Below are positions 25,204 through 33,601 of a stretch of 64,000 bases of DNA, piece after piece. Origin of the DNA: Chryseobacterium gleum (lineage in GTDB: Bacteria > Bacteroidota > Bacteroidia > Flavobacteriales > Weeksellaceae); the NCBI RefSeq assembly GCF_900636535.1, contig NZ_LR134289.1:3985001-4049000 (forward strand), read 5' to 3'. Every line of letters starts with the position of its first letter. Within the stretch, counting starts at the first letter, position 1. The notes beneath the pieces were generated by a model. The model did no database searches, was not told where the DNA came from, and was given only the letters and a program-made list of their open reading frames with translations. The translations under genes and the position numbers were made by a program.

Positions 25204-28200
25204 TGCGAAAATTTGTACAGAATATAGTTTCCTTCTCTTTAAAAAACTCATTGATCGTTCTTTTGGGAACTTTTCTATTGCTGGCCGGAGGAATCTATTC
25301 CTATATACATACTCCCATTGAAGCATTTCCGGATGTTACCAATACGAGGGTAAGAGTCATTACCCAGTGGCCGGGAAGAAGTGCGGAAGAAATAGAAAAA
25401 TTTGTCACCTTACCCATTTCAAAGGAAATGAATGCCATCCCGAACAAAACTTCGGTGCGTTCTATTTCCTTGTTTGGATTATCTGTGGTCACTGTGATTT
25501 TTGATGATCATGTCAATGATTTCTATGCACAGCAATATGCTTCCAATAAACTCGGGAATGTAGAGCTTCCTGCCGGAGCAGACTACAGTATTGAGCCTCC
25601 TTCCGGTGCAACCGGTGAAATTTACCGGTATATCATTAAAAGTATGCTTCCTATCAAAGAAGTTACCTCTATTCAGGATTGGGTGGTAGAAAGAGAATTG
25701 CTTGCCGTTCCTGGTGTTGCAGATGTTGTAAGTTTTGGTGGTGAAGAAAAAATATATGAAATAAAAATTAATCCTACAGAATTACATAATTATGACCTTT
25801 CCCCCCTGGATGTGTATGAAGCGGTTTCGAAGAGTAATATCAATGTAGGTGGAGATGTAGTGGCAAAAGGTGATCAGGCTTATGTAGTGCGGGGGATCGG
25901 TCTTTTGGAGAAAAAAGAAGATATTGAGAATATTCAGATTGAAGTAAAAGGTTCTACGCCTATTCTGGTGAAACATGTTGCCGAAGTAAAAGTTTCTGCA
26001 AAGCCTAGATTGGGACAGGTAGGGTATAACAAAGAAAATGATGTTGTAGAAGGAATTGTAATCATGCTTCGTGGAGAAAACCCGAGTGAAGTGATTGCAA
26101 GGCTGAAAGACAGAATTGAACAACTGAACGGGGGAGAACTTCCCGGTGACGTACAGATTGTTCCGATCATTGACCGTACAGAGCTTGTGAATACAACGGT
26201 TCATACCGTTTCCAAAAACCTTATTGAGGGAGTTATTCTGGTTTCCATCATTGTATTTATTTTCCTTTACAACTGGAGAACAACTTTCATTGTAGCATCA
26301 GTAATTCCGTTAGCTTTTCTGTTTGCTATTATTATGTTGAAAATTCAGGGATTGCCTGCCAACCTGATTTCCATGGGAGCACTGGATTTCGGATTACTTC
26401 TGGAAGGAACGCTTGTCATTGTAGAACACGTCTTTGTCGCCCTCGAGCACAAAGCGAAAAAGATAGGACTGCGGAGATTCAACAAAATTTCGAAGCTGGG
26501 AATTATCAAGAAAAGCGCTGGAAGTGTCGCAAGTTATATTTTCTTTGCCCTGCTGATCCTTATCGTTGCCCTGATGCCGATTTTCTCTTTCCAGAAGGTT
26601 GAAGGAAAAATGTTCTCTCCATTGGCATTTACATTGGGATATGCATTGTTAGGATCTTTGATCTTAAGTTTGACCTATGTTCCGGCAATGTGTAAACTGC
26701 TCCTGACTAAGAATATTGAAGAGAAAGAAAATTTTATTTCCAGATTTTTCAGAGTTAATATTTACAAGATTTACGAATTCAGTGACCGTCATAAAAAAGG
26801 CTTCATTATTGGTTTCGTTGCTTTGCTCGCAGTATGTGGATGGAGATTCTCCAATTACGGATCTGAATTTTTACCTAAACTAAACGAAGGTGCAATCTAC
26901 GTAAGAGCTACCCTTCCAAACAGTGTTAATCTCGATGAGTCTGTACGATTGACGAAGGAGATGAAAGAGATTCTCATGAAGTATGATGAAGTAAAATTTG
27001 TTATGACCCAGACTGGCCGCCCGAATGATGGGACAGATCCTACAGGTTTTTTTAATATCGAATTTAATATTCAGCTGAAACCTGAAAATGAGTGGAAGAA
27101 AAAAATATCCAAAGAAGAACTTCTTGAAGAAATGAGAGTTTCTCTTGAGAAATATCCGGGTATTAATTTTGGATTCAGTCAGCCGATACAGGATAATGTG
27201 GAAGAATATGTAGCAGGGGTGAAAGCTCCGCTGGTTATTAAAATTTTTGGAAATGATCTTTTCGAGCTTGAAAACTATGCCAATAAAGTAGCCAATTCCA
27301 TCAGAACCGTTCCGGGAATATCAGATGTAAACGTTTTCAAAAATATCGGACTTCCGGAATTAAGAATACAGCTTCATGATTCCAAAATGGCCAAATATGG
27401 AGTCTCTACAGCAGATGCACAGGCCGTAATCGAAATGACAATCGGAGGGCAGGCTGCTACGAAATTTTATGAAGAGGAAAGAATGTTTGATGTCATGCTC
27501 AGGTTTGAAAAACAATACCGGGACACCCCTGAAAAAATGGGGAATATTCTTATCCCGACTCAGGATAACAAAAAAGTTCCACTGAAGGAAATCGCCACTA
27601 TTGATTATCATACCGGACCGTCATTTATTTACCGGGAAGGAAACAGCAGATATATCGGAGTTGGATTTAATATTGAAGGGCGTGATCTCGGAAGTACCAT
27701 CAAAGAAGCAAAAGAAAAAGTAGAGAAAGAAGTGAAGCTTCCGAAAAATCATAAAATGACCTGGGCCGGAGAATTTGAAAGCAAAGAAAGAGCAGCAAAA
27801 CAGCTGGCTATGGTAGTACCGATTTCTTTAGTTCTTATTCTGATGCTGTTGTATTTCAACTTCGGGAATATTAAAGATACCTTGATTTCTTCCATTACAT
27901 TGGCATTTGCGTTTATCGGAGGGTTTTTATCCCTTTGGTTTACGGGAACCATCTTCGGAATTTCAGCAGGAATCGGGTTTATTATCCTTTTCGGAGTGGC
28001 AACAATAGATGGTATTGTCCTGATTGGAGTGATGAAAGAAAATCTCCAAAACAGACTTTCTCTCAAAGAATCCATTGCAGAAGGAGTGAAGAGTAGAATC
28101 CGCCCTGTGGTGATGATTGCTTTGATGGGTTCTATGGGACTTCTCCCTGCAGCGATGTCGAATGGGATGGGCTCGGAAATTCAGAAGCCTTTGGCCATCA

Positions 28201-28301
28201 TGATTGTAGGAGGATTGATCATCTGTATGCTGCTTTCATTTACAATACTACCTATTATTTTTCATTATGCCTATCGCAAAAAGCATAAGGAAACAATATA
28301 G
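25203..28301 (+). CDS. CzcA-like heavy-metal RND efflux pump
   Basis: The 1032-residue, 12-helix proton/cation antiporter exports divalent metal from the periplasm or cytoplasm. N-terminal helix, large periplasmic domains (about 35-335 and 560-860) and two helix bundles match the HME-RND family. The TM4 motif reads DFGLLLEGTLVIVEH: Asp395 and Glu408 align with CzcA Asp402 and Glu415, but the middle acid is Glu401 instead of Asp. This is closer to Zn/Co/Cd-type (CzcA) than to Cu/Ag-type (CusA) pumps. It is the last gene of the operon and is followed by a strong terminator. Confidence 0.92.
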   Translation: MRKFVQNIVSFSLKNSLIVLLGTFLLLAGGIYSYIHTPIEAFPDVTNTRVRVITQWPGRSAEEIEKFVTLPISKEMNAIPNKTSVRSISLFGLSVVTVIFDDHVNDFYAQQYASNKLGNVELPAGADYSIEPPSGATGEIYRYIIKSMLPIKEVTSIQDWVVERELLAVPGVADVVSFGGEEKIYEIKINPTELHNYDLSPLDVYEAVSKSNINVGGDVVAKGDQAYVVRGIGLLEKKEDIENIQIEVKGSTPILVKHVAEVKVSAKPRLGQVGYNKENDVVEGIVIMLRGENPSEVIARLKDRIEQLNGGELPGDVQIVPIIDRTELVNTTVHTVSKNLIEGVILVSIIVFIFLYNWRTTFIVASVIPLAFLFAIIMLKIQGLPANLISMGALDFGLLLEGTLVIVEHVFVALEHKAKKIGLRRFNKISKLGIIKKSAGSVASYIFFALLILIVALMPIFSFQKVEGKMFSPLAFTLGYALLGSLILSLTYVPAMCKLLLTKNIEEKENFISRFFRVNIYKIYEFSDRHKKGFIIGFVALLAVCGWRFSNYGSEFLPKLNEGAIYVRATLPNSVNLDESVRLTKEMKEILMKYDEVKFVMTQTGRPNDGTDPTGFFNIEFNIQLKPENEWKKKISKEELLEEMRVSLEKYPGINFGFSQPIQDNVEEYVAGVKAPLVIKIFGNDLFELENYANKVANSIRTVPGISDVNVFKNIGLPELRIQLHDSKMAKYGVSTADAQAVIEMTIGGQAATKFYEEERMFDVMLRFEKQYRDTPEKMGNILIPTQDNKKVPLKEIATIDYHTGPSFIYREGNSRYIGVGFNIEGRDLGSTIKEAKEKVEKEVKLPKNHKMTWAGEFESKERAAKQLAMVVPISLVLILMLLYFNFGNIKDTLISSITLAFAFIGGFLSLWFTGTIFGISAGIGFIILFGVATIDGIVLIGVMKENLQNRLSLKESIAEGVKSRIRPVVMIALMGSMGLLPAAMSNGMGSEIQKPLAIMIVGGLIICMLLSFTILPIIFHYAYRKKHKETI

Positions 28302-28324
28302 TTTCTTTTATTTTGTTCATTATG

Positions 28325-28360
28325 AGGCCGGGATCCGTGAGGAAGATCCCGGCCTTTTTT
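28325..28360 (+). terminator. Terminator of the efflux operon
   Basis: A GC-rich 11-bp stem (28325-28335 with 28345-28355) with a nine-base loop is followed by T6. Confidence 0.9.
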
Positions 28361-28393
28361 ATTATAAACTCTTTGTTTTGTAATAAGATTGAT

Positions 28394-28765
28394 TTATTTT
28401 TTTAGTAAGTTTTCTATAAGTTTGCTTTGAGCTTCCAGAAGCTTTGTAATCTGTTCCTGATTTTTTATGATACTTTGTAATAATTCAGGTGACTGAATAT
28501 TAACAGTTGAGTCTTTAGGATAGACTATGTTAGAATTTTCAAAAGTATTATTTGAAATAATAACATTCCCTTCACTTTCAAATAAATCCTGTATTTCGAT
28601 CTCAAAAACCTCAGCAATTTTTCCCAATTTATCCAAAGAAGGCTTTCCCTGATCTGATTCCCATTTATTATAAGCAGGTTGGGAAATATCTAATTTATAG
28701 GCTACTTCAGCCTGAGACCAATTATTACGTTGTCTTAATTGCTTCAATTTGGTTCCTAAACTCAT
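28394..28765 (-). CDS. XRE-family HTH regulator
   Basis: The 123-residue DNA-binding protein has a Cro/C1-type HTH (about 4-60: LKQLRQRNNWSQAEVAYKLD, then ISQPAYNKWESDQGKPSLDKL) and a C-terminal helix (about 88-122) rich in Leu, Gln and Lys that could dimerise. It is transcribed away from a three-gene cassette that starts at 28930. The 164-bp region between them has promoters in both directions and an 11-bp direct repeat, so it probably controls itself and the cassette. Confidence 0.88.
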   Translation of the reverse strand: MSLGTKLKQLRQRNNWSQAEVAYKLDISQPAYNKWESDQGKPSLDKLGKIAEVFEIEIQDLFESEGNVIISNNTFENSNIVYPKDSTVNIQSPELLQSIIKNQEQITKLLEAQSKLIENLLKK

Positions 28766-28778
28766 TGGATGTTTTTTA

Positions 28779-28786
28779 CAAATATA
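28779..28786 (-). promoter_or_regulatory. -7 box of the XRE regulator gene
   Basis: TATATTTG on the minus strand (28786-28779) matches TAnnTTTG and lies 13 bp upstream of the regulator's ATG. Confidence 0.5.
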
Positions 28787-28801
28787 AAATATTTTAGAAT
28801 G

Positions 28802-28834
28802 ATAACTATAGGCTATTAAATTTATAACTGTAGG
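28802..28834. promoter_or_regulatory. Candidate operator: two 11-bp direct repeats
   Basis: ATAACTATAGG (28802-28812) and ATAACTGTAGG (28824-28834) differ at one base and start 22 bp apart, about two helical turns. They lie between the divergent promoters of the XRE gene and of the lipoprotein cassette, next to the -33 element of the latter, as expected for an operator of the XRE protein. Confidence 0.5.
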
Positions 28835-28837
28835 TTG

Positions 28838-28868
28838 TTGTGCAGTTTGAGATTAAATTTTAGTTTTG
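28838..28868 (+). promoter_or_regulatory. Promoter of the JAMM-lipoprotein cassette
   Basis: TTG at 28838-28840 and TAGTTTTG at 28861-28868 are 20 bp apart, a full consensus match. The leader to the ATG at 28930 is about 55 bases. Confidence 0.6.
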
Positions 28869-28929
28869 TGATAGTTCTCGTCGAAGTGAATAGATAAAAT
28901 ATTATATTTAACAATTAAAACTCAAATGA

Positions 28930-30534
28930 ATGAAAAAAAGATTTATTATGGTGCTGCTATTGCTGGCAGTCTTCGGTTTTACTTTACAGTCTTGTAGAAA
29001 TGACCTTCTTCCTGGTCATGATGAAACTTATGACAACAGCAATCAGTTTAAACTTTACTCAAAAATAATTACGCTGAATGAAAGCAAGCATAAATCCAAA
29101 CTGATTTCTGAACTGCAAAAGGTAGAAATTGATTTAAAGAAAACCAAACAATTTTTTGTGGGAAAAACTATTGATTATGATAATTTTATAATAGATACTG
29201 ATCATATTGTCTTTATGGAAAACGGTTCTCATTATCATACATATACTTTCCGGGTTATAAGAAATACTGAAGAGGGAAATGCTTCTGTAGAAAATTTGGT
29301 TTTTACTCCTTTATCAGATGGGACTTATAGAAAATTATTAATTACCTATAATTTTACTCCTCAGGAAAAGGAAATTCTAATGAACGGAGGATATGTTAAT
29401 ACTAAAGGAAAATCTACTGTCACAGAATTGGGGGTAGGCATATTGCCACAAACATTGGGTAAAGGGTCTACACAAAGCTGCGGGTACGTAACAGCGGAAG
29501 CTTATACTTGGTGTAGTGAAGGGGTGCATCACAATGGCGAAACTGATTGTACTGCAGATGAAAAATCACACATAATAACAGTTTTATTATATGTTTGTAC
29601 CAGCGTAGATGATGGAAGCGGAAGTGGTGGAGGTGGAAGTAGTACCGGAGATGGAGGTGGTGGAGATGGTCCGCCGATTACCTGGGTGTGTCCTGATCCC
29701 AAAGTTTTAACAGGACCTCAACAACCAGGCTCAGATTTAGGTGATGAAAGTTGCTATGGGGTGCCTACTGAACCCAATGTAGGGGGAGGCTCTAATAATG
29801 GAGACCCTTGTGCTAAAGCAAGTATTCCTGTAAATATAGTAAATACTTTGTTACATGCGCCAACAATATCTACAGAGCTAAGCGCGCTGGAAAATCATGC
29901 TAAAAATGACCATTATGAATATGGAACTGCCATCATCAGTACGAGTACAACACCAATAGCACAAGATCCTTATTCAAGTAATGATCCTAATGATCCTGGC
30001 CATGTTTCAATCAGTATACCTTCTGTTGGTGATCTTCTTGCCATGGCACATACCCATCCAAGCCATGGGGCATCCCCTCCGTCTGCAAAAGATCTCTATG
30101 TAACGCTCCAATATGCTAAAGAAAGACCAACTTTTCAGGCATCATTTGTTTTTAGTAGTAATGGGACTAAATATGCTTTAGTAGTAACTGACAGAGCAAA
30201 AGCCGAGGCTTTTTTAGTTGCTTATCCTTTTTTAACTAATACAACCAATGAAGGAAGAATATTTAATAAAAATTATGCTGTTGGAAGTGATTTTAACACT
30301 ATCTACAACTATTATATGCAAGGAAGTTTACCATCGTATTCGGGAAGCAGCCAAAATGATGGAATGGAATCAGCGTATGCGCAAATTTTGGAAAAATATG
30401 ATGCAGGTATCAGTTTTGCAAAAACAGATGCTAATGGAAATTTGAAACCACTTAGATCAGTATCTTTTCAATATGAAATCCCAGCATCAGGTGGTAAAAA
30501 AATAACAGGCTATAGAGCAGAACCTTGTCCTTAA
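28930..30534 (+). CDS. Lipoprotein with C-terminal JAMM/MPN-like motif
   Basis: The 534-residue precursor has lipobox LQSC with Cys22. Residues about 35-220 form an unassigned domain with several Cys near its end. A low-complexity Gly/Ser/Asp linker follows (about 227-247), then a Pro/Cys-rich part and a C-terminal domain (about 300-460). Within that domain Glu330 and H374-T-H376-P, with Ser385 and Asp388, reproduce the JAMM pattern HxHP...SxxD used by MPN+ zinc isopeptidases and by bacterial Prok-JAB proteins. It may therefore be a surface or periplasmic metallopeptidase, although folding as JAMM is inferred from the motif only. It heads a three-gene cassette opposite an XRE gene. Function unknown. 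Confidence 0.75.
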   Translation: MKKRFIMVLLLLAVFGFTLQSCRNDLLPGHDETYDNSNQFKLYSKIITLNESKHKSKLISELQKVEIDLKKTKQFFVGKTIDYDNFIIDTDHIVFMENGSHYHTYTFRVIRNTEEGNASVENLVFTPLSDGTYRKLLITYNFTPQEKEILMNGGYVNTKGKSTVTELGVGILPQTLGKGSTQSCGYVTAEAYTWCSEGVHHNGETDCTADEKSHIITVLLYVCTSVDDGSGSGGGGSSTGDGGGGDGPPITWVCPDPKVLTGPQQPGSDLGDESCYGVPTEPNVGGGSNNGDPCAKASIPVNIVNTLLHAPTISTELSALENHAKNDHYEYGTAIISTSTTPIAQDPYSSNDPNDPGHVSISIPSVGDLLAMAHTHPSHGASPPSAKDLYVTLQYAKERPTFQASFVFSSNGTKYALVVTDRAKAEAFLVAYPFLTNTTNEGRIFNKNYAVGSDFNTIYNYYMQGSLPSYSGSSQNDGMESAYAQILEKYDAGISFAKTDANGNLKPLRSVSFQYEIPASGGKKITGYRAEPCP

Positions 30535-30548
30535 CTAAAAATACTATT

Positions 30549-31046
30549 ATGAAAACAAATATTTTACTTACATTTTTTATTACTGTAATTATTTTTACAC
30601 ATTATAAATCACAAACAAGCCAACCTATAAACATAACAGATTATCCCAATTTTTATAATCAGACTGTTTCTAAATTAAATAATCTTATGCCAAATAAGAC
30701 TAACTATTATAATCAGCCGCTCTCAGTTTTCCTCCAGGCATTAGATCAAAATAATATTGCTATAAAAGCTTATGATCCGGGACCATTCGATAATAATTTT
30801 TTAACACTTATGTTTATTAATGATGCAGAAAGCTCTTCAGTTATTTATCAAAATGGATATGTTCAACCTCATATAGCAATAACATTTCAGCAACCTTTTG
30901 ATTTTCAGCAAGCAACCACAATTTTAAATCAATATCATTGGTTTTGGAATTCTACAGTAGAAAATTTCTATAAAAATTTAGTAATCAAAAAGATAGAGTT
31001 TTGGTATGTAAGGGGATTAACAAATAAAGCTCAAGCTCCAAAGTGA
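30549..31046 (+). CDS. Small secreted protein of the cassette
   Basis: The product has 165 residues from the Met that begins MKTNILLTFFITVIIF, a signal peptide cleaved near HYKSQ. A reading eight codons longer overlaps the upstream gene and spoils the signal. The mature part is rich in Asn, Gln, Tyr, Phe and Trp with no Cys, and no family is recognised. The region is much more AT-rich than the housekeeping genes nearby. Its stop overlaps the next start (TGATG), so production of the two is coupled. Confidence 0.7.
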   Translation: MKTNILLTFFITVIIFTHYKSQTSQPINITDYPNFYNQTVSKLNNLMPNKTNYYNQPLSVFLQALDQNNIAIKAYDPGPFDNNFLTLMFINDAESSSVIYQNGYVQPHIAITFQQPFDFQQATTILNQYHWFWNSTVENFYKNLVIKKIEFWYVRGLTNKAQAPK

Positions 31047-31564
31047 TGAAATTTGTTTTTTCTTTTTTTTTAATGCTTTATTTTCTTAGTGCTTGTACTG
31101 TGAAACCAAAATATATGGTTTATCTTTCAACAGGAATTGAAAATGTAAAACTTTTCCCTGCTAATAAAATAGATTCTGCCAGAATAAATATTATAAATAT
31201 AAATACAAAAGGATCTTTAGAAAAATGTTATAGAGAAAAGAATGTAGTATGTATAAATGATTTAGGTGCAATGATTTTGAATGCAGAATTTCCAAAAGGT
31301 ATAAGTAACTTTAGAAATGTTTTATTTGAAAAATTTGAGCTTCCCAAAAATGTAAGAGAAGGAGAAAATAGGATTCGTATAATTCTAGGTATTAATGATA
31401 ATTTAGAAAAGATAGAGATTCTAAAGTATACTGATAAAAATACAAAAAAAGCTCTTGAAGAAGTTTTTAAAGTAAAAGAACTCAATACATGGAAATCAGC
31501 AAAGATGTATGGTATTCCGGTAAAGGAACAGTTTGAAATAAGTATTTTTATAGAAAATAAATAA
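31046..31564 (+). CDS. Small lipoprotein with TonB C-terminal-like domain
   Basis: The 172-residue precursor has lipobox LSAC with Cys17. The last 85 residues (starting near FELPKNVREGENRIRII, then LEKIEILKYTDKN, ALEEVF, LNTWKSAKMYGIPVKEQFEISIFIE) follow the pattern of the TonB_C fold: a strand with regulatory-style hydrophobics, an alpha-helix, and a W-x-P-type closing strand. Unlike TonB it has no transmembrane anchor or Pro-rich spacer, so energy transduction is unlikely. It overlaps the preceding stop by one base and ends the cassette. Confidence 0.7.
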   Translation: MKFVFSFFLMLYFLSACTVKPKYMVYLSTGIENVKLFPANKIDSARINIININTKGSLEKCYREKNVVCINDLGAMILNAEFPKGISNFRNVLFEKFELPKNVREGENRIRIILGINDNLEKIEILKYTDKNTKKALEEVFKVKELNTWKSAKMYGIPVKEQFEISIFIENK

Positions 31565-31616
31565 TAAAAACAAACAACTGACTAGATTGATAAGATTATA
31601 TAAATAAACTTTGATA

Positions 31617-31646
31617 AACAAAACCACTAATTAGGTGGTTTTGTTT
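31617..31646 (+). terminator. Terminator of the JAMM-lipoprotein cassette
   Basis: A 7-bp stem (AAACCAC with GTGGTTT) around a seven-base loop is followed by a T-rich tract, 57 bp past the last cassette gene. Confidence 0.7.
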
Positions 31647-31660
31647 AATTAAATATACTA

Positions 31661-31690
31661 AAAAAGTGAGCCGGAAAGCTCACTTTTTTA
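31661..31690. terminator. Bidirectional terminator before the bacteriocin-like gene
   Basis: An 11-bp stem (31661-31671 with 31678-31688) with A5 and T6 flanks can end the minus-strand peptide gene and back up the plus-strand terminator. Confidence 0.8.
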
Positions 31691-31699
31691 TTCATCAGA

Positions 31700-31936
31700 T
31701 TATGGGGTGATAATGATCGGATCAGGAAATGGTTCTAGAATCAATGGCTTGCACATGGCTGCCGGCTGACAGGTTCCCCCAATGCATATAAAATTAGTCA
31801 TTGTGGTAGTTCCGTCAGGACATCTGATCATCGCTTCACCATGACATCCTCCGGGGCATTGTGCCGGGTACAGTGTCCCTCCGAATACATCTTTCAGTTC
31901 TGTTCTCGAGAGTTTTGTAAAATTCTTTTTTTTCAT
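31700..31936 (-). CDS. Bacteriocin-like peptide precursor with double-glycine leader
   Basis: The 78-residue peptide starts with a basic leader (KKKNFTKLSRTELKDVFGG) that fits double-glycine leaders removed by C39-peptidase transporters, cutting after Gly20. The predicted 58-residue core contains six Cys (27, 31, 39, 51, 56, 62), two of them in CPGGC, and a Pro/Ile-rich tail ending PIIITP. Flavobacterial genomes hold many such orphan leader peptides. No transporter, peptidase or immunity gene lies beside it here, so export would depend on a system encoded elsewhere. Antibacterial activity is not established. Confidence 0.75.
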   Translation of the reverse strand: MKKKNFTKLSRTELKDVFGGTLYPAQCPGGCHGEAMIRCPDGTTTMTNFICIGGTCQPAAMCKPLILEPFPDPIIITP

Positions 31937-32105
31937 GAGATTAATTTTTAATTATAATTTGGTTGTTGGTAACTCGCTCACAATTAAATAAGTAAGCTGG
32001 TTGCTTAATAACTAAATTAATTAAATTAATTCATTATATAAAGAAATATGTTTCAAAATTTAATTTCTTATAAGTAATTTCCTTTTCAGAATCGCACAGA
32101 AAAAA

Positions 32106-33035
32106 TCAGAATCCACTTTTTTCATAAATTTCTCGGGGTGATTTTGTAAAAACATCTTTCCACGAATCTTTGCCATTCTTTAGCACATATTGCTCAATAA
32201 TTTTGTAGCCAATATAATACCCTATTGCACCGGGAAGTTTTTCATTAAGTTTTGTCTCTCTGCTCCTGAAAACATCTATAATGTTATTGTCCTCTGAAAA
32301 TTTATTTTTTTCAAAAAAAGATTTAATTAATTCTATATTTTTTTCGCATAACTTTAATTCTGAATCTGTGTAACCAAGATGTTGGGCAAGAGTATATTTT
32401 TTATTCCAGTATTTTTGATTGACCCAAACGGCAAACCCTTCTCCGATGATTGGTTCCAGTGCTGTCTTGTCATTGTGTTGGTTTGTTTCCATCATAATTT
32501 GATGGGTAATTTCATGAGGTAGAATTTGCTCAATGCTTTCTGTGGACTTATTGTTTTCATGAGATAAGTCAATCACCATCGCGTATCTGCCTAATCCCCC
32601 TAAATCAGTCCATGCAGGGCCGAATAGTATGTACCAGTCACCTTTAGTATCATAGCCGGTCAGAGCTTTCATGCCTTTAGAAAACTTTTGAAGAGATCTG
32701 GTGATTTGTTTTCCGTTCACATCTTTGCTTTTTTCAATCCATTTATCTGTTTGAGACTGATTGTCATTGAGCCACTGTACAACTTTAGCAGAATTTCCAA
32801 GATATCCATTCCATAGCTTTTGATAGGGAGTATAAATAGAATCTGCATATATCCTATTTCTCTGGATAGAATCCGAATTTCTATACTTCTTTAATATTCT
32901 GATTTGTACTGTAGAAACATCAATTGTGTTGATACTTTTTTGCGCAGGAAGACTCTGGAGGAAAATGATAAGGAAGATTGAAAGATATTTTTTCACATTC
33001 AATGTTTTAAGGTTTTTGTTTTGCAATTTCATCAT
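32106..33035 (-). CDS. Secreted HExxH zinc metallopeptidase-like protein
   Basis: This 309-residue protein has a signal peptide ending SLPAQ (about residue 32). The catalytic motif HEITH gives His174, Glu175 and His178, and GEGFAVW 21 residues later supplies Glu199 as a plausible third zinc ligand, so it is gluzincin-like. The surrounding sequence (DWYILFGPAWTDLGGLG before, and a helical C-terminal half) does not identify a named family to me. The ATG pair at 33035/33032 lies within the 3' end of the YCII gene, so the two overlap by 29 bases and share a transcript. Confidence 0.75.
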   Translation of the reverse strand: MMKLQNKNLKTLNVKKYLSIFLIIFLQSLPAQKSINTIDVSTVQIRILKKYRNSDSIQRNRIYADSIYTPYQKLWNGYLGNSAKVVQWLNDNQSQTDKWIEKSKDVNGKQITRSLQKFSKGMKALTGYDTKGDWYILFGPAWTDLGGLGRYAMVIDLSHENNKSTESIEQILPHEITHQIMMETNQHNDKTALEPIIGEGFAVWVNQKYWNKKYTLAQHLGYTDSELKLCEKNIELIKSFFEKNKFSEDNNIIDVFRSRETKLNEKLPGAIGYYIGYKIIEQYVLKNGKDSWKDVFTKSPREIYEKSGF

Positions 33036-33477
33036 GATGCTTAAGGTATAAAGGTAAAGCAGCGGATCCGTACCAAGGAAAAATTTCATAGCTGAAAATG
33101 CCGGCCTGAACTGCAGGATCTGTTTTTACCCACTGTTCAGCTTCTTCCTTAGATTTGGTGTTGAAGATAAACATACCTCGGTAGTTCTCTTTATTTTTTT
33201 CAAGAAAAGGTCCGGCAACAACAATTTTGCCTTCATTGGCCAGCTTACCGATATTGTTCATGTGTCCTTTCATAAGTTCACTCATTTGAGCTTTATCCTC
33301 AATATGGGTAGTGCCTGTTGTCAGCATGACGATAGTATATGGTTTCATGCCGTATTTATCTGCTCCTAAAGATGTTGCCAGTTCCTGATTATATTTAGTT
33401 TTTTCTGGTTTCTTTTCCTGAGCAAAAGACAATACTGATATGAGAAGGCATGTAAGTAGTAACGTTTTTGATTTCAT
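33007..33477 (-). CDS. YCII-domain protein with signal peptide
   Basis: The 156-residue protein has a signal peptide ending SFAQ (about residue 20). The mature part fits the YCII ferredoxin-like fold: MLTTGTTH, the helix around HMNNIGKLANEGKIVVAGPF, and EEAEQWVKTDPAVQAGIFSYEIFPW. Most YCII proteins are cytoplasmic, so the exported form is unusual but known in Bacteroidota. It precedes and overlaps the metallopeptidase gene. Confidence 0.82.
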   Translation of the reverse strand: MKSKTLLLTCLLISVLSFAQEKKPEKTKYNQELATSLGADKYGMKPYTIVMLTTGTTHIEDKAQMSELMKGHMNNIGKLANEGKIVVAGPFLEKNKENYRGMFIFNTKSKEEAEQWVKTDPAVQAGIFSYEIFPWYGSAALPLYLKHHDEIAKQKP

Positions 33478-33547
33478 CTTGTTTATTTTGATAAATATAA
33501 TAAATCCTTACAGATTTCTGTAAGCTGAATTTCAAACGGTGATATGA

Positions 33548-33575
33548 AACAAAAAAACCTCGATGGCTACGAGGT
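33548..33575 (-). terminator. Terminator downstream of pncB
   Basis: A 6-bp GC-rich stem (ACCTCG with CGAGGT) with a seven-base loop is followed by T7 on the minus strand, 25-30 bp past the restored pncB stop. Confidence 0.7.
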
Positions 33576-33601
33576 CTTATCTGATTATTCTGATGAGATT
33601 A

